From NCBI RefSeq assembly GCF_050589605.1, contig NZ_JBNGOO010000003.1: a DNA stretch of 64,000 bases; one strand, 5' to 3'. The DNA is from Granulosicoccus sp947495035 (lineage in GTDB: Bacteria > Pseudomonadota > Gammaproteobacteria > Granulosicoccales > Granulosicoccaceae). The notes under the pieces were generated by a model, which did no database searches, was not told the origin of the DNA, and saw only the letters and a program-made list of their open reading frames with translations. A program made the position numbers and the translations under genes. This document shows, piece after piece, positions 26,790 through 34,518 of the stretch (positions within the stretch are counted from its first letter, which is position 1; every line of letters starts with the position of its first letter).

Positions 26790-28100
26790 GTGAGGCCGAC
26801 ATGCAAGCCCTGGAACCGTTTCCACACGGCGACATCGGCTCTTCGTGCCTCGGACAAGACAAGCCCCTTGCCCGAACGCGGACCTCGGGCACAACTCGAT
26901 CCACTGATCATCTTGGGAGCAGGTCTGGCCGGTTGCTGGCTGGCTCGACTGCTGGCAGAACGTGGCATACGCGTCCGACTGCTGGAAGCCGGCGACACCG
27001 TGGCAAATGGCGCCTCCGGCAACCCGGCAGGCATCGCCAAACCCCACGTCACGCGCAGCCCCTGCCGGGCCATGGACTTCCATGTACAGGCGCACACCTG
27101 CCTGAGACGACACCTGCAGACGCTGACCGGGCTTTCCCGAACGGCGTCCGGCACAAGGCGATTGACCGAATGCGGTGTACTGCAACTGGTCAACAAGGCC
27201 TACCCTCCTTCACCGCACTACCAGTCCCTGAATGCCGATCAGGTGACGGGTATGGCCGGGTTTGCCGTCGGCAGTCCCGCCCTGCATTTCGCAGACGGAG
27301 GTTGGTTGAATCCCGGGGAACTGTGTCGCTCACTGGTCGCACATCCGAACATAGACCTGGAGCTTGGCACACGGGTACTCGAATTCAGCAACCAGGGTGT
27401 GCACTCGGGCGATCCACTGTGGCGGCTCGGCTTGCAGGATGACAGCCATTGCTGGACAAGGCGCCTCGTACTGGCCTGCGGAACCGCACTGAAAGGTTTC
27501 GAGCAGACCCGATCACTTCCACTGGTGCCTGCCCGCGGACAGCTGAGTCGTTTTGCCCTGCGTGACGGTTCGCCACGCCCTCGCTGCGTCATCAACGGCA
27601 AGCACTATCTGATCCCGGACGGTGACACTATTGTAGTAGGCGCCAGCTTCCAACGCGACATCTGCCACGATCACGTTCTTGCCGAAGATCATGCGCACAA
27701 TCTGACAGGACTGCGCTCGATGCTCCCCGCCATCCGGGTTCACGACAAGGCGCTTTCCGGCAGCGCCGGTGTGCGAACAACCACACCGGACAGACTGCCG
27801 GTAGCAGGACCTGCACCGGATCTGCCCCGTGTAGAGAAAGTCTATGCCGACCTGCGACACGGCAGATCACCTGCGCATTACCCCTCGCTACCCTGCCATT
27901 CCGGTCTCTATCTGCTGGGCGGACTGGGCTCCAGGGGCATCATCACCGCCCCCCTGGCAGCCGAGTGGCTCGCCGACCGATTGATGCAGGAAGACGACGA
28001 ACCGACACAACCGGAGGCCGACAGCGACTGGGCGGATCTGCTGAACCCGGCGCGCTTCCGGCTCCGTGACCTCAGACGGGGCGTAACCGCCAGAGCCTGA
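26790..28100 (+). CDS. mnmC: Stand-alone MnmC oxidoreductase domain (cmnm5s2U34 tRNA modification)
   Basis: An FAD-dependent oxidase that removes the carboxymethyl group from cmnm5(s2)U34 of tRNA. The 436-residue protein starts at GTG 26790 and has a short N-terminal extension. The Rossmann FAD site follows (IILGAGLAGCWLARLLAERG), then GASGNPAGIAKPHVT, the substrate-side GGWLNPGELC and VPARGQLSRF. The hallmark C-terminus is LYLLGGLGSRGIITAPLAAE with ARFRLRDLRRG. The methyltransferase half (MnmC1) found fused in enteric bacteria is absent. The start is uncertain; no strong RBS is seen. Confidence 0.85.
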   Translation: MRPTCKPWNRFHTATSALRASDKTSPLPERGPRAQLDPLIILGAGLAGCWLARLLAERGIRVRLLEAGDTVANGASGNPAGIAKPHVTRSPCRAMDFHVQAHTCLRRHLQTLTGLSRTASGTRRLTECGVLQLVNKAYPPSPHYQSLNADQVTGMAGFAVGSPALHFADGGWLNPGELCRSLVAHPNIDLELGTRVLEFSNQGVHSGDPLWRLGLQDDSHCWTRRLVLACGTALKGFEQTRSLPLVPARGQLSRFALRDGSPRPRCVINGKHYLIPDGDTIVVGASFQRDICHDHVLAEDHAHNLTGLRSMLPAIRVHDKALSGSAGVRTTTPDRLPVAGPAPDLPRVEKVYADLRHGRSPAHYPSLPCHSGLYLLGGLGSRGIITAPLAAEWLADRLMQEDDEPTQPEADSDWADLLNPARFRLRDLRRGVTARA

Positions 28101-28109
28101 TACAGGCGA

Positions 28110-29297
28110 TCAGCAAAACGCCTGAATGCCGGTCTGCGCGCGACCGAGAATCAGCGCATGCACATCGTGGGTACCCTCATAGGTATTGACGGTCTCCAGA
28201 TTGACCATATGCCTCATGACGCCGTATTCATCAGAGATGCCATTGCCACCGTGCATGTCTCGAGCAAGTCGGGCGATATCCAGCGCCTTGCCGCAGTTGT
28301 TACGCTTGATCAGCGACACCATTTCCGGCGCCCAGTTGCCACTGTCCATCAGGCGGCCCACCTGCAACGCCGCCTGCAAGCCAAGGGCAATGTCTGTCTG
28401 CATGTTGGCCAGCTTGAGCTGCACCAGCTGGTTTGCCGCCAGCGGGCGACCGAACTGCTTTCTGTCCAGAGTGTATTGACGCGCTGCATGCCAGCAGAAT
28501 TCAGCGGCACCCAGTGTGCCCCAGGCAATGCCGAAGCGAGCCTTGTTCAGGCAGCCGAACGGACCGGCCAGACCGCTGGCACCGGGTAACAGGTTCTCTT
28601 CCGGCACGAAGACATTGTCCAGCACGATTTCACCGGTGACGGAGGCGCGCAGGCTGAGTTTGCCTTCAATCGTGGGCGTCGAGAAGCCCTTGTCGCCACG
28701 CTCGACGATGAAGCCGCGAATCCTGCCTTCGTGAGCCTCCGATTTCGCCCAGACAATGGCAAGGTCGGCAATCGGACTGTTGGTGATCCACATTTTCTGA
28801 CCGGTCAGAGAATATCCGCCATCGACCTTGCTGGCTCGCGTGATCATCGACCCGGGATCGGAGCCGTGGTCAGGCTCGGTCAGACCGAAACAGCCTACCA
28901 GTTCGCCACTGGCCAGGCGCGGCAGATACTTCATCTTCTGTTCTTCCGAGCCATAGGACTCGATCGGAAACATGACCAGAGAAGACTGCACACTCATGGC
29001 GGAACGATAGCCGGAATCCACCCGTTCCACCTCACGGGCAATCAATCCGTAGGCCACGTGATTGAGCCCCGCACCACCGTACTGCTCGGCCACCGTTGCA
29101 CCCAGCAATCCCATTTCACCCATTTCAACGAATATCTCGCGATCGAAGCGCTCTTCACGATAGGCAGCCAGCACACGAGGCTGCAACTGCTGCTGGCAGT
29201 AGGCACGGGCAGCCTCACTGATCTGACGCTCTTCCGTGCTCAGTTGTTGATCGAGCAACAGCGGGTCATCCCAGTTGAAACCTGATGAGTGTGACAT
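28110..29297 (-). CDS. gcdH: Glutaryl-CoA dehydrogenase (acyl-CoA dehydrogenase family)
   Basis: An FAD flavoenzyme that oxidises and decarboxylates glutaryl-CoA to crotonyl-CoA in lysine, tryptophan or glutarate breakdown. It has 395 residues from ATG 29297; an ATG two codons earlier is also possible. FAD and substrate motifs include GCFGLTEPDHGSDPGSM and MWITNSPIADLAIVWAKSEA. KARFGIAWGTLGAAEFCWHA and RDMHGGNGISDEYGVMRHMV also appear. The catalytic base Glu lies in NLETVNTYEGTHDVHALILG, and the protein ends QTGIQAFC as GcdH proteins do. A GntR/FadR-type regulator is divergent and a palindrome lies between them. Confidence 0.9.
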   Translation of the reverse strand: MSHSSGFNWDDPLLLDQQLSTEERQISEAARAYCQQQLQPRVLAAYREERFDREIFVEMGEMGLLGATVAEQYGGAGLNHVAYGLIAREVERVDSGYRSAMSVQSSLVMFPIESYGSEEQKMKYLPRLASGELVGCFGLTEPDHGSDPGSMITRASKVDGGYSLTGQKMWITNSPIADLAIVWAKSEAHEGRIRGFIVERGDKGFSTPTIEGKLSLRASVTGEIVLDNVFVPEENLLPGASGLAGPFGCLNKARFGIAWGTLGAAEFCWHAARQYTLDRKQFGRPLAANQLVQLKLANMQTDIALGLQAALQVGRLMDSGNWAPEMVSLIKRNNCGKALDIARLARDMHGGNGISDEYGVMRHMVNLETVNTYEGTHDVHALILGRAQTGIQAFC

Positions 29298-29369
29298 TTC
29301 CAATCTCCGACGTTTGAGTGTCCACGAGCCGAACGCAAGGGATCCGAGTCCGACTGGCGATAAATCATA

Positions 29370-29389
29370 CTATTTATAATAATAAATAG
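29370..29389. promoter_or_regulatory. Candidate operator between gcdH and its divergent regulator
   Basis: CTATTTAT (29370-29377) and ATAAATAG (29382-29389) form a perfect inverted repeat around AATA in an AT-rich 160-bp divergent gap. It is the strongest palindrome there and is a candidate site for the adjacent FadR-type regulator. Confidence 0.5.
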
Positions 29390-29463
29390 GTTGATTGAAC
29401 TAAAGTAAGATAGCGATTTCCCTTATGGCAGAATGCCTCTTCAACCGGTGACCCTCCCATCAG

Positions 29464-30228
29464 ATGAACGACAAGAGCCTGCGGATTCCCAAGCGGATAA
29501 AGCGATCTGACCAGATTGTCGAGTCAGTGAAGAGCTGGGTAGCGCTGAACCGGATGGAACCGGGTGAACGCCTGCCCAATGAGCGCGAGTTGATGGAACA
29601 GTTCGAATGTTCAAAAGGCACGGTCAGGGAGGCCTTGAAATCACTGGAAGTACAGGGATTGGTCACCATTCGCACCGGACCCAATGGGGGCGCCATTCTC
29701 GAACGGGTGCCCTTCGAAAAAGCCAGCGAACTGCTACGCAACTACCTGCACTTCGATCAGCCGTCCGGACCGGAGATCTACGCCTTGCGCACGCTGATAG
29801 AGCCGGAAATAGCCGCACTCGCCACCCCCCGTATCACCGAAGACGATCTGGAAACGCTGGAAGCGCTGGTTCGCTGCTGCGAGGTGACTCCGGAAACTCT
29901 GGAAGAGCGCATCGATCAGCGCATTGCCGAACTCGACTTCCATGTATTGCTCGCACAGCGCTGTGGCAACGCCATGCTGGCCTTCATCGGACGGTTCATC
30001 AATGACATGATTCGCGACCTGGTCATCTTCAAGAAATCGGCACTGCCCGAGCAGCGGGAATTCTCCTGCGCCAATCTGGTCTATCACAGGCAGCTGATCG
30101 ACGCTTTGCGCGCCAGGGATGCTGCTGCCGCCCGACAACTCATGCTCGAACACATGCAATCGGCAGAACACTTCAATCGCGAGCTGGAGGGTCAACTGCA
30201 CCAGCACTTTCTGGGAGTGACGCGCTGA
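29464..30228 (+). CDS. FadR/GntR-family transcriptional regulator (FCD domain)
   Basis: A 254-residue regulator. The N-terminal GntR winged helix carries RMEPGERLPNERELMEQF and CSKGTVREALKSLEVQGLVT (residues about 15-75). The C-terminal all-alpha FCD ligand domain has LRTLIEPEIAALATPRITED near its start. Histidines typical of the FCD metal/ligand site are present (DFHVLLAQRCGNAML, YHRQLIDALRARDAAAARQL). Placement divergent from gcdH suggests control by an acyl-CoA or dicarboxylate in glutaryl-CoA metabolism; this is inference. Confidence 0.88.
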   Translation: MNDKSLRIPKRIKRSDQIVESVKSWVALNRMEPGERLPNERELMEQFECSKGTVREALKSLEVQGLVTIRTGPNGGAILERVPFEKASELLRNYLHFDQPSGPEIYALRTLIEPEIAALATPRITEDDLETLEALVRCCEVTPETLEERIDQRIAELDFHVLLAQRCGNAMLAFIGRFINDMIRDLVIFKKSALPEQREFSCANLVYHRQLIDALRARDAAAARQLMLEHMQSAEHFNRELEGQLHQHFLGVTR

Positions 30229-30446
30229 TTCGAACCGACTACTCGAGCTTGCAATGGCCGAGTTCACCGTTGTCAGAGTTCGGATGCTGGATCGATTACG
30301 CCTTCAGGACGCCGGTGAAATAGGCAAACGGTATACTGCGCCACCAGAAAACTCGAGATCGATTCGATGATCAACACGACAGCATCACCGCTGAAGCATT
30401 GCAGTCTCGAGATGACGAGAGTATTGCCTGAGGCTGCAGTATCCTG

Positions 30447-31283
30447 ATGACGGACCCCGAAGTCAGCAGCGAGACATTGGCGCATGGCGTACTGGCGCGT
30501 GACCGATCCATGCTCGCTCACGCCATCACCCTTGCCGAATCCGCTAGCGCCTCACATCAGACACTGGTACAGGACGCCGTGCAGCGTCTGTTGTCGCGCA
30601 CCGGCAAAGCCATACGCATCAGTGTCAATGGTACCCATTGTGCCAACAGGAACGCTTTCATCGAATCGCTGGGCTTGCGCCTGATCGAACTGGGGCACCG
30701 GGTGGCCGTCCTGGCAATCGATCCCGGCAGGCAGCACCCCCGTGGCAGTACGCCGAGTCAGCAGACACACATGAGGGACTTGTCGCCACAAGATGAGGCC
30801 TTCGTTCACCGTTCGGCGCGCGACGGGTGTTCGGCTGGCGTGACTCGGGTGACGCGCACATCGCTGCTGTTATGCGAGGCTGCGGGATTCGATGTGGTGT
30901 TGGTGGAAACCGCTGATGACGATCCTACCCACAGCCTGGTCTCCGAGATGGTGGACTGTTGTCTGGTGCTGGTTTCATCCGTCGTCGACGATCAATCGCC
31001 GAACATGCGGGAGAGCCCACTGACCATGGCCGATATCATTGCCGTGATCAAGGCAGACGGAAGCAGCGAGCCTCCTGCTAGCCAGCTCACCGCAACGTAT
31101 CAACAAGCCCTCGCGGATCTGTCACCACACGGCAGCTGGATACCGGTGGCCGTTGCCTGCAGCGTACGAATCGATGTCGAGCTGGATCAGCTCTGGCAGT
31201 ACGTGCGCCAGCATCGTCGACAGATGATCGACACGGGAGAATTCATCGAACGGCGTGAACAGCAAACCCTGCGATGGAGTTGA
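30447..31283 (+). CDS. Degenerate MeaB/ArgK-family protein (GTPase motifs lost)
   Basis: A 278-residue protein that aligns without gaps to MeaB/ArgK G-proteins, which protect B12-dependent acyl-CoA mutases. The N-terminal LARDRSMLAHAITLAESA, GHRVAVLAIDP, LLCEAAGFDVVLVET, MADIIAVIKAD and the C-terminal R..Q...W pattern are family features. Every nucleotide motif is changed. The P-loop position reads NGTHCANRNA (residues 61-70; the expected Gly-Lys-Ser are Asn67, Arg68, Asn69). The DPSS metal motif reads DPGR (92-95), the switch ETVGVGQSE reads ETADDDPTH, and NKAD reads IKAD (201-204). The open frame is intact and in register, so a non-GTPase role or early decay are both possible. It is not part of an obvious operon. 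Confidence 0.75.
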   Translation: MTDPEVSSETLAHGVLARDRSMLAHAITLAESASASHQTLVQDAVQRLLSRTGKAIRISVNGTHCANRNAFIESLGLRLIELGHRVAVLAIDPGRQHPRGSTPSQQTHMRDLSPQDEAFVHRSARDGCSAGVTRVTRTSLLLCEAAGFDVVLVETADDDPTHSLVSEMVDCCLVLVSSVVDDQSPNMRESPLTMADIIAVIKADGSSEPPASQLTATYQQALADLSPHGSWIPVAVACSVRIDVELDQLWQYVRQHRRQMIDTGEFIERREQQTLRWS

Positions 31284-31417
31284 TGACGCAGGATCCGTAA
31301 CGGCGCAATAACAGATACTTGGCGAAGCCAACCGAAACCTGAGCGGCATGGCAGAGGCTGAACAACATCTCGGTACCAACCATGCCTCAACGGCCCTGCA
31401 TGGCTCCACAGGTGTAT

Positions 31418-31783
31418 CTAGTGCACTACCCGAGGCGTGGAGTCTGCTGCTTCCGGTTGCTTCTCCTGCACCAGAACCCATGGTGCCGTGACCACACACC
31501 AGAAATCCGGTTCGCGTTCTGTCCAGTCCCGCGCGTCATCGTCGCTGGCCCGACGCATCAGCCCGCTCTCCAGCCAGCTTTGCACCGCTGATGTATCGTC
31601 ACGGGCCACACTGGCAGCGGTTTCCACCAGATCGAGTTCTGCGGTGACATGGATCACGACACCGCGAGCAAAATGCCTGACCAGTTCCGACCAGGCGATG
31701 ATGGCTGTCTCTCCGTTCAGCGATTCCGACAGGTCTGCTTCCTGCGCCGTATCGTCACTATTTGACATGTCCTTAACGCTCAT
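31418..31783 (-). CDS. DUF2288 family protein
   Basis: A small 121-residue cytoplasmic protein with the family pattern ETAIIAWSELVRHFARGVVI, ELDLVETAASVARDDTSAVQ and FWCVVTAPWVLVQEK. The N- and C-terminal ends are polar and variable. Function is unknown in the family. It is 10 bp behind the DUF2959 lipoprotein gene and transcribed with it. The ATG could lie at 31783 or 31768. Confidence 0.75.
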   Translation of the reverse strand: MSVKDMSNSDDTAQEADLSESLNGETAIIAWSELVRHFARGVVIHVTAELDLVETAASVARDDTSAVQSWLESGLMRRASDDDARDWTEREPDFWCVVTAPWVLVQEKQPEAADSTPRVVH

Positions 31784-31793
31784 TCGACACCAC

Positions 31794-32435
31794 TTATTTC
31801 ATCTGCTTGATGAATTCGTCGGAACGGGCGATCGACTGGTTCATGCGCTCGACCAGTACGCCGATGTCGCCCTGCAGGTTGCTGAAGGTGGATCGCAAGG
31901 AACCCACTGCCTGGGCATTCAGGTTGTGCTTGAGGTAGAGCACATTATCGTGCAGCGATGACAACACCGGCTGCATGCTGGCCTCGGCCTGCTTCATGCT
32001 CTTGTGCATTTCCTTGTAGCGCGCTTCGGTGTCACGCAGCTTGTTCTCACTGTCACGACGCAGCACTTCATCGGAATAGGTCTTGATTTCCTGACGCCAC
32101 TCCTTGAACAGGTCGGCAGCAACATCTTCCACCTCTCCGATCTGCTCGGACACTTCATCGGCAGCATCTCTGGCGTCATCGTATTCGTCACTGAGACGAT
32201 CGTAGGCCTTCTTCAGGTTGGTGTTTTCCAGAGATACCACCGAGCCGAAACGTTCCAGCGCGTCCTTGAACTCCTTCTGTGCATCCTTTTGTGCATCGCG
32301 CGTGTCTTCGACATTGCCGACCAGCAGATCGCGCTTGTGGATACCGATCTTTTCAAGTGTGTTGTACTTGATGGTGGTGCAGCTTGCCAATGACACAACG
32401 GCTACTGCCAATACCGTATTCTTGATGAAACGCAT
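31794..32435 (-). CDS. DUF2959 family lipoprotein
   Basis: ATG 32435 gives 213 residues beginning with a lipoprotein signal (MRFIKNTVLAVAVVSLASC, lipobox LASC with Cys19). The mature part is almost entirely charged alpha helix (KRDLLVGNVEDTRDAQKDAQ, DEYDDARDAADEVSEQIGEV), which predicts a long coiled coil in the periplasm. It matches the DUF2959 family, whose function is unknown. An ATG at 32459 is also in frame; longer readings upstream overlap apt and have no signal sequence. It is divergent from apt. Confidence 0.8.
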   Translation of the reverse strand: MRFIKNTVLAVAVVSLASCTTIKYNTLEKIGIHKRDLLVGNVEDTRDAQKDAQKEFKDALERFGSVVSLENTNLKKAYDRLSDEYDDARDAADEVSEQIGEVEDVAADLFKEWRQEIKTYSDEVLRRDSENKLRDTEARYKEMHKSMKQAEASMQPVLSSLHDNVLYLKHNLNAQAVGSLRSTFSNLQGDIGVLVERMNQSIARSDEFIKQMK

Positions 32436-32620
32436 GATGTTGACTGACTCTGAGTTCATGGCGGCAATAATATCACGCTCCTTGCAAACGACGGCCCGCG
32501 GCTCCGGATCGGTCAGTGTTACCCTGTGGGTCACTGCAGACGGCCCTGAGGACTGCATTGATGCCGCTGCAACTGCCGGCCGATAGACAAGCAGACCACC
32601 ACATTTTCCGGACACCATCG

Positions 32621-33148
32621 ATGAACATCCGCGACTCCATCCGTACCATTCCCGACTTTCCCAAACCCGGCATCCAGTTTCGTGACGTGACGACTCTGTT
32701 CGGCGATGCACAGGCCTTTCGCATGGCCATCGACCAGTTGCTGCATCCCTATGCCGGCGACCGGATTGACAAGGTAGCGGCACTGGAAGCACGTGGCTTC
32801 ATCATGGGTGGAGCGATTGCTCATCAGCTGTCCGTCGGTTTCGTGCCGATTCGCAAATCGGGCAAGCTGCCCGGACCACGAATGAGCGAGTCCTACACAC
32901 TGGAGTACGGTGAGGCCACCATGGAACTGCATGAAGACGCACTGAAGCCGGGGGAACGCGTTCTGCTGGTTGACGACCTGATCGCCACCGGCGGTACCTG
33001 TGAAGCCGGCATCAAGCTGATTCGGCGGGCCGGCGCCAAGGTGATCGGCAGTTCATTCATCATCGACCTGCCAGCGCTCGGCGGTCGGGCACGCATCGAG
33101 GCTCTGGATGTGCCGGTGAACATACTGTGTGAATTCGACGGCGACTGA
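32621..33148 (+). CDS. apt: Adenine phosphoribosyltransferase
   Basis: A purine salvage enzyme that makes AMP from adenine and PRPP. ATG 32621 begins MNIRDSIRTIPDFPKPGIQF, the normal start, for 175 residues. The adenine site is visible in GFIMGGAIAHQLSVGFVPIR, then RKSGKLPG. The PRPP-binding motif is VLLVDDLIATGGTCEAGI. An upstream in-frame extension to 32516 has no family match. Confidence 0.95.
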   Translation: MNIRDSIRTIPDFPKPGIQFRDVTTLFGDAQAFRMAIDQLLHPYAGDRIDKVAALEARGFIMGGAIAHQLSVGFVPIRKSGKLPGPRMSESYTLEYGEATMELHEDALKPGERVLLVDDLIATGGTCEAGIKLIRRAGAKVIGSSFIIDLPALGGRARIEALDVPVNILCEFDGD

Positions 33149-33243
33149 ATCCGCCACTGTCATGCATCGCCGTTGGAAACCAGCGTGATCTTGTCAAGGC
33201 GCTCTGCATCGCACCACGATTTCCGGCAGAGCACGGGTCACTG

Positions 33244-34149
33244 ATGATCAAGAGTCGGATCACGCTCAAGCAACTGGAGGCCTTTGTCTGCGTCGTCGAC
33301 TTCGGCACCTTTCGCAAGGCGGCAGACGTACTGGGTACGACGCAGCCAAACATATCCGCGCGGATTTCCTCTCTGGAAGACAGTCTCGGCGTACTGCTGA
33401 TGCATCGGGATGCGGGCTCGATCCGCCTCACCGAAAAAGGCATCAGTCTGCTCGGCTCTGCCAGAAAGATTCTCTGGGCCTCCGAGGAATTCCTGGAGAC
33501 GGCCGAACGGCAGGACCTGATCACCGAGCGCCTCAGGCTGGGTGTCACGGAGCTGGTGGCCTGCAGCTGGCTGCACGATTTTCTGAGGCAGTTTCGTATT
33601 GCCTATCCGTCGGTGATCGTGGAACTGCAAGTCAACCTCTCCGTCGAGATAGAAAAGGAACTGTCTGCAGGGCAGATCGATCTCGCCCTGCAAACCGGCC
33701 CTTTCCTGCACGAATCCACCGCTTCCCTGTCATTGGCCAGCTACGCCTACGTCTGGGTGGCTGCGCCGGATCTGGCGGCCGGTATCGGCCGCAAGCCCGG
33801 CCTCGCCCGTCTGTTGCAGTCACCAGTACTGACCCATGCCCGACATTCCCAGGTCTCCAGAGAACTGTCAAAACGCGTGGAATCCTGTGACCTGCCCAGC
33901 GACCGGATCGTGTATTCGAGCAGTCTGTCCTCCTGCATACAGATGGCCATCGACAGCATGGGCTTTGCTCTGCTGCCCGAGGTACTGGTTCGCGATGCCA
34001 TCAGGCAGAAGCGCCTGAAGCAGATCAACAGTGACTGGCTGCCTTCGGAACTGGAGCTCCATGCCCGCTATGACCGGAATCGAGCACCGCGTTTCGTGCA
34101 GGCCGCTGCCGAGTGCGCTTTGGAAACGGCACGCCAGACTCCGGCATGA
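33244..34149 (+). CDS. LysR-type regulator upstream of the hyu operon
   Basis: A 301-residue LysR regulator. The N-terminal HTH is ITLKQLEAFVCVVDFGTFRK followed by AADVLGTTQPNISARISSLE (residues about 5-65). A substrate-binding domain runs to the end (LRLGVTELVACSWLHDFLRQ, CIQMAIDSMGFALLPEVLV). It is encoded on the same strand and 369 bp upstream of the HyuA-like gene. Two 14-bp direct repeats lie immediately behind its stop, so it is the likely controller of that operon. The ligand is unknown. Confidence 0.88.
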   Translation: MIKSRITLKQLEAFVCVVDFGTFRKAADVLGTTQPNISARISSLEDSLGVLLMHRDAGSIRLTEKGISLLGSARKILWASEEFLETAERQDLITERLRLGVTELVACSWLHDFLRQFRIAYPSVIVELQVNLSVEIEKELSAGQIDLALQTGPFLHESTASLSLASYAYVWVAAPDLAAGIGRKPGLARLLQSPVLTHARHSQVSRELSKRVESCDLPSDRIVYSSSLSSCIQMAIDSMGFALLPEVLVRDAIRQKRLKQINSDWLPSELELHARYDRNRAPRFVQAAAECALETARQTPA

Positions 34150-34152
34150 ATC

Positions 34153-34198
34153 ATTTGAATTGATCACCCGTATCAAAACAAACAATTTGATTTGATCA
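34153..34198 (+). promoter_or_regulatory. Pair of 14-bp direct repeats, candidate regulator sites
   Basis: ATTTGAATTGATCA (34153-34166) and ATTTGATTTGATCA (34185-34198) match at 13 of 14 bases. Their starts are 32 bp apart, close to three helical turns. The second also pairs with ATCAAA (34172-34177) as an inverted repeat. They lie between the LysR gene and the hyu operon. Confidence 0.5.
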
Positions 34199-34230
34199 TC
34201 GTTTCCGTCGACCCTGTTCCCGTCGAGTCA

Positions 34231-34436
34231 GCCTCGATGAGACATGAAGACGCGAACCGGAAACGCGATAGATCGGTGAATACAGTCGCGCACGCAGGTT
34301 TTTTCAGACCCTGGCCTTGTGACTCCAGGTGAGGCCTGGAAATACCGGGTACGCAGCTGTAGGCGCCGGTATGACGCGAACCGAGCGCCACCCGGCCGAC
34401 GACGATTTCTGGTCGTGGATTCATGCCTCATCGAGG
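34231..34436. repeat. Inverted pair of a ~35-bp dispersed repeat before the hyu operon
   Basis: The copy at 34231-34265 reads gcctcgatgagacatgaaga onward. An inverted copy at 34402-34436 reads, on the minus strand, acctcgatgaggcatgaatc onward, matching about 26 of 35 bases. A third copy lies at 43079-43113. Between the pair are about 136 bp with no convincing gene. It may be a remnant of a small mobile or REP-like element. Confidence 0.5.
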
Positions 34437-34518
34437 TCAGTACTGCAAGCCGCTTACCCGGCTGACGGTACGAGTCGTCACCTCTTTCGTGAGTCTCCAG
34501 GCAGGAAGGACAGACAGT

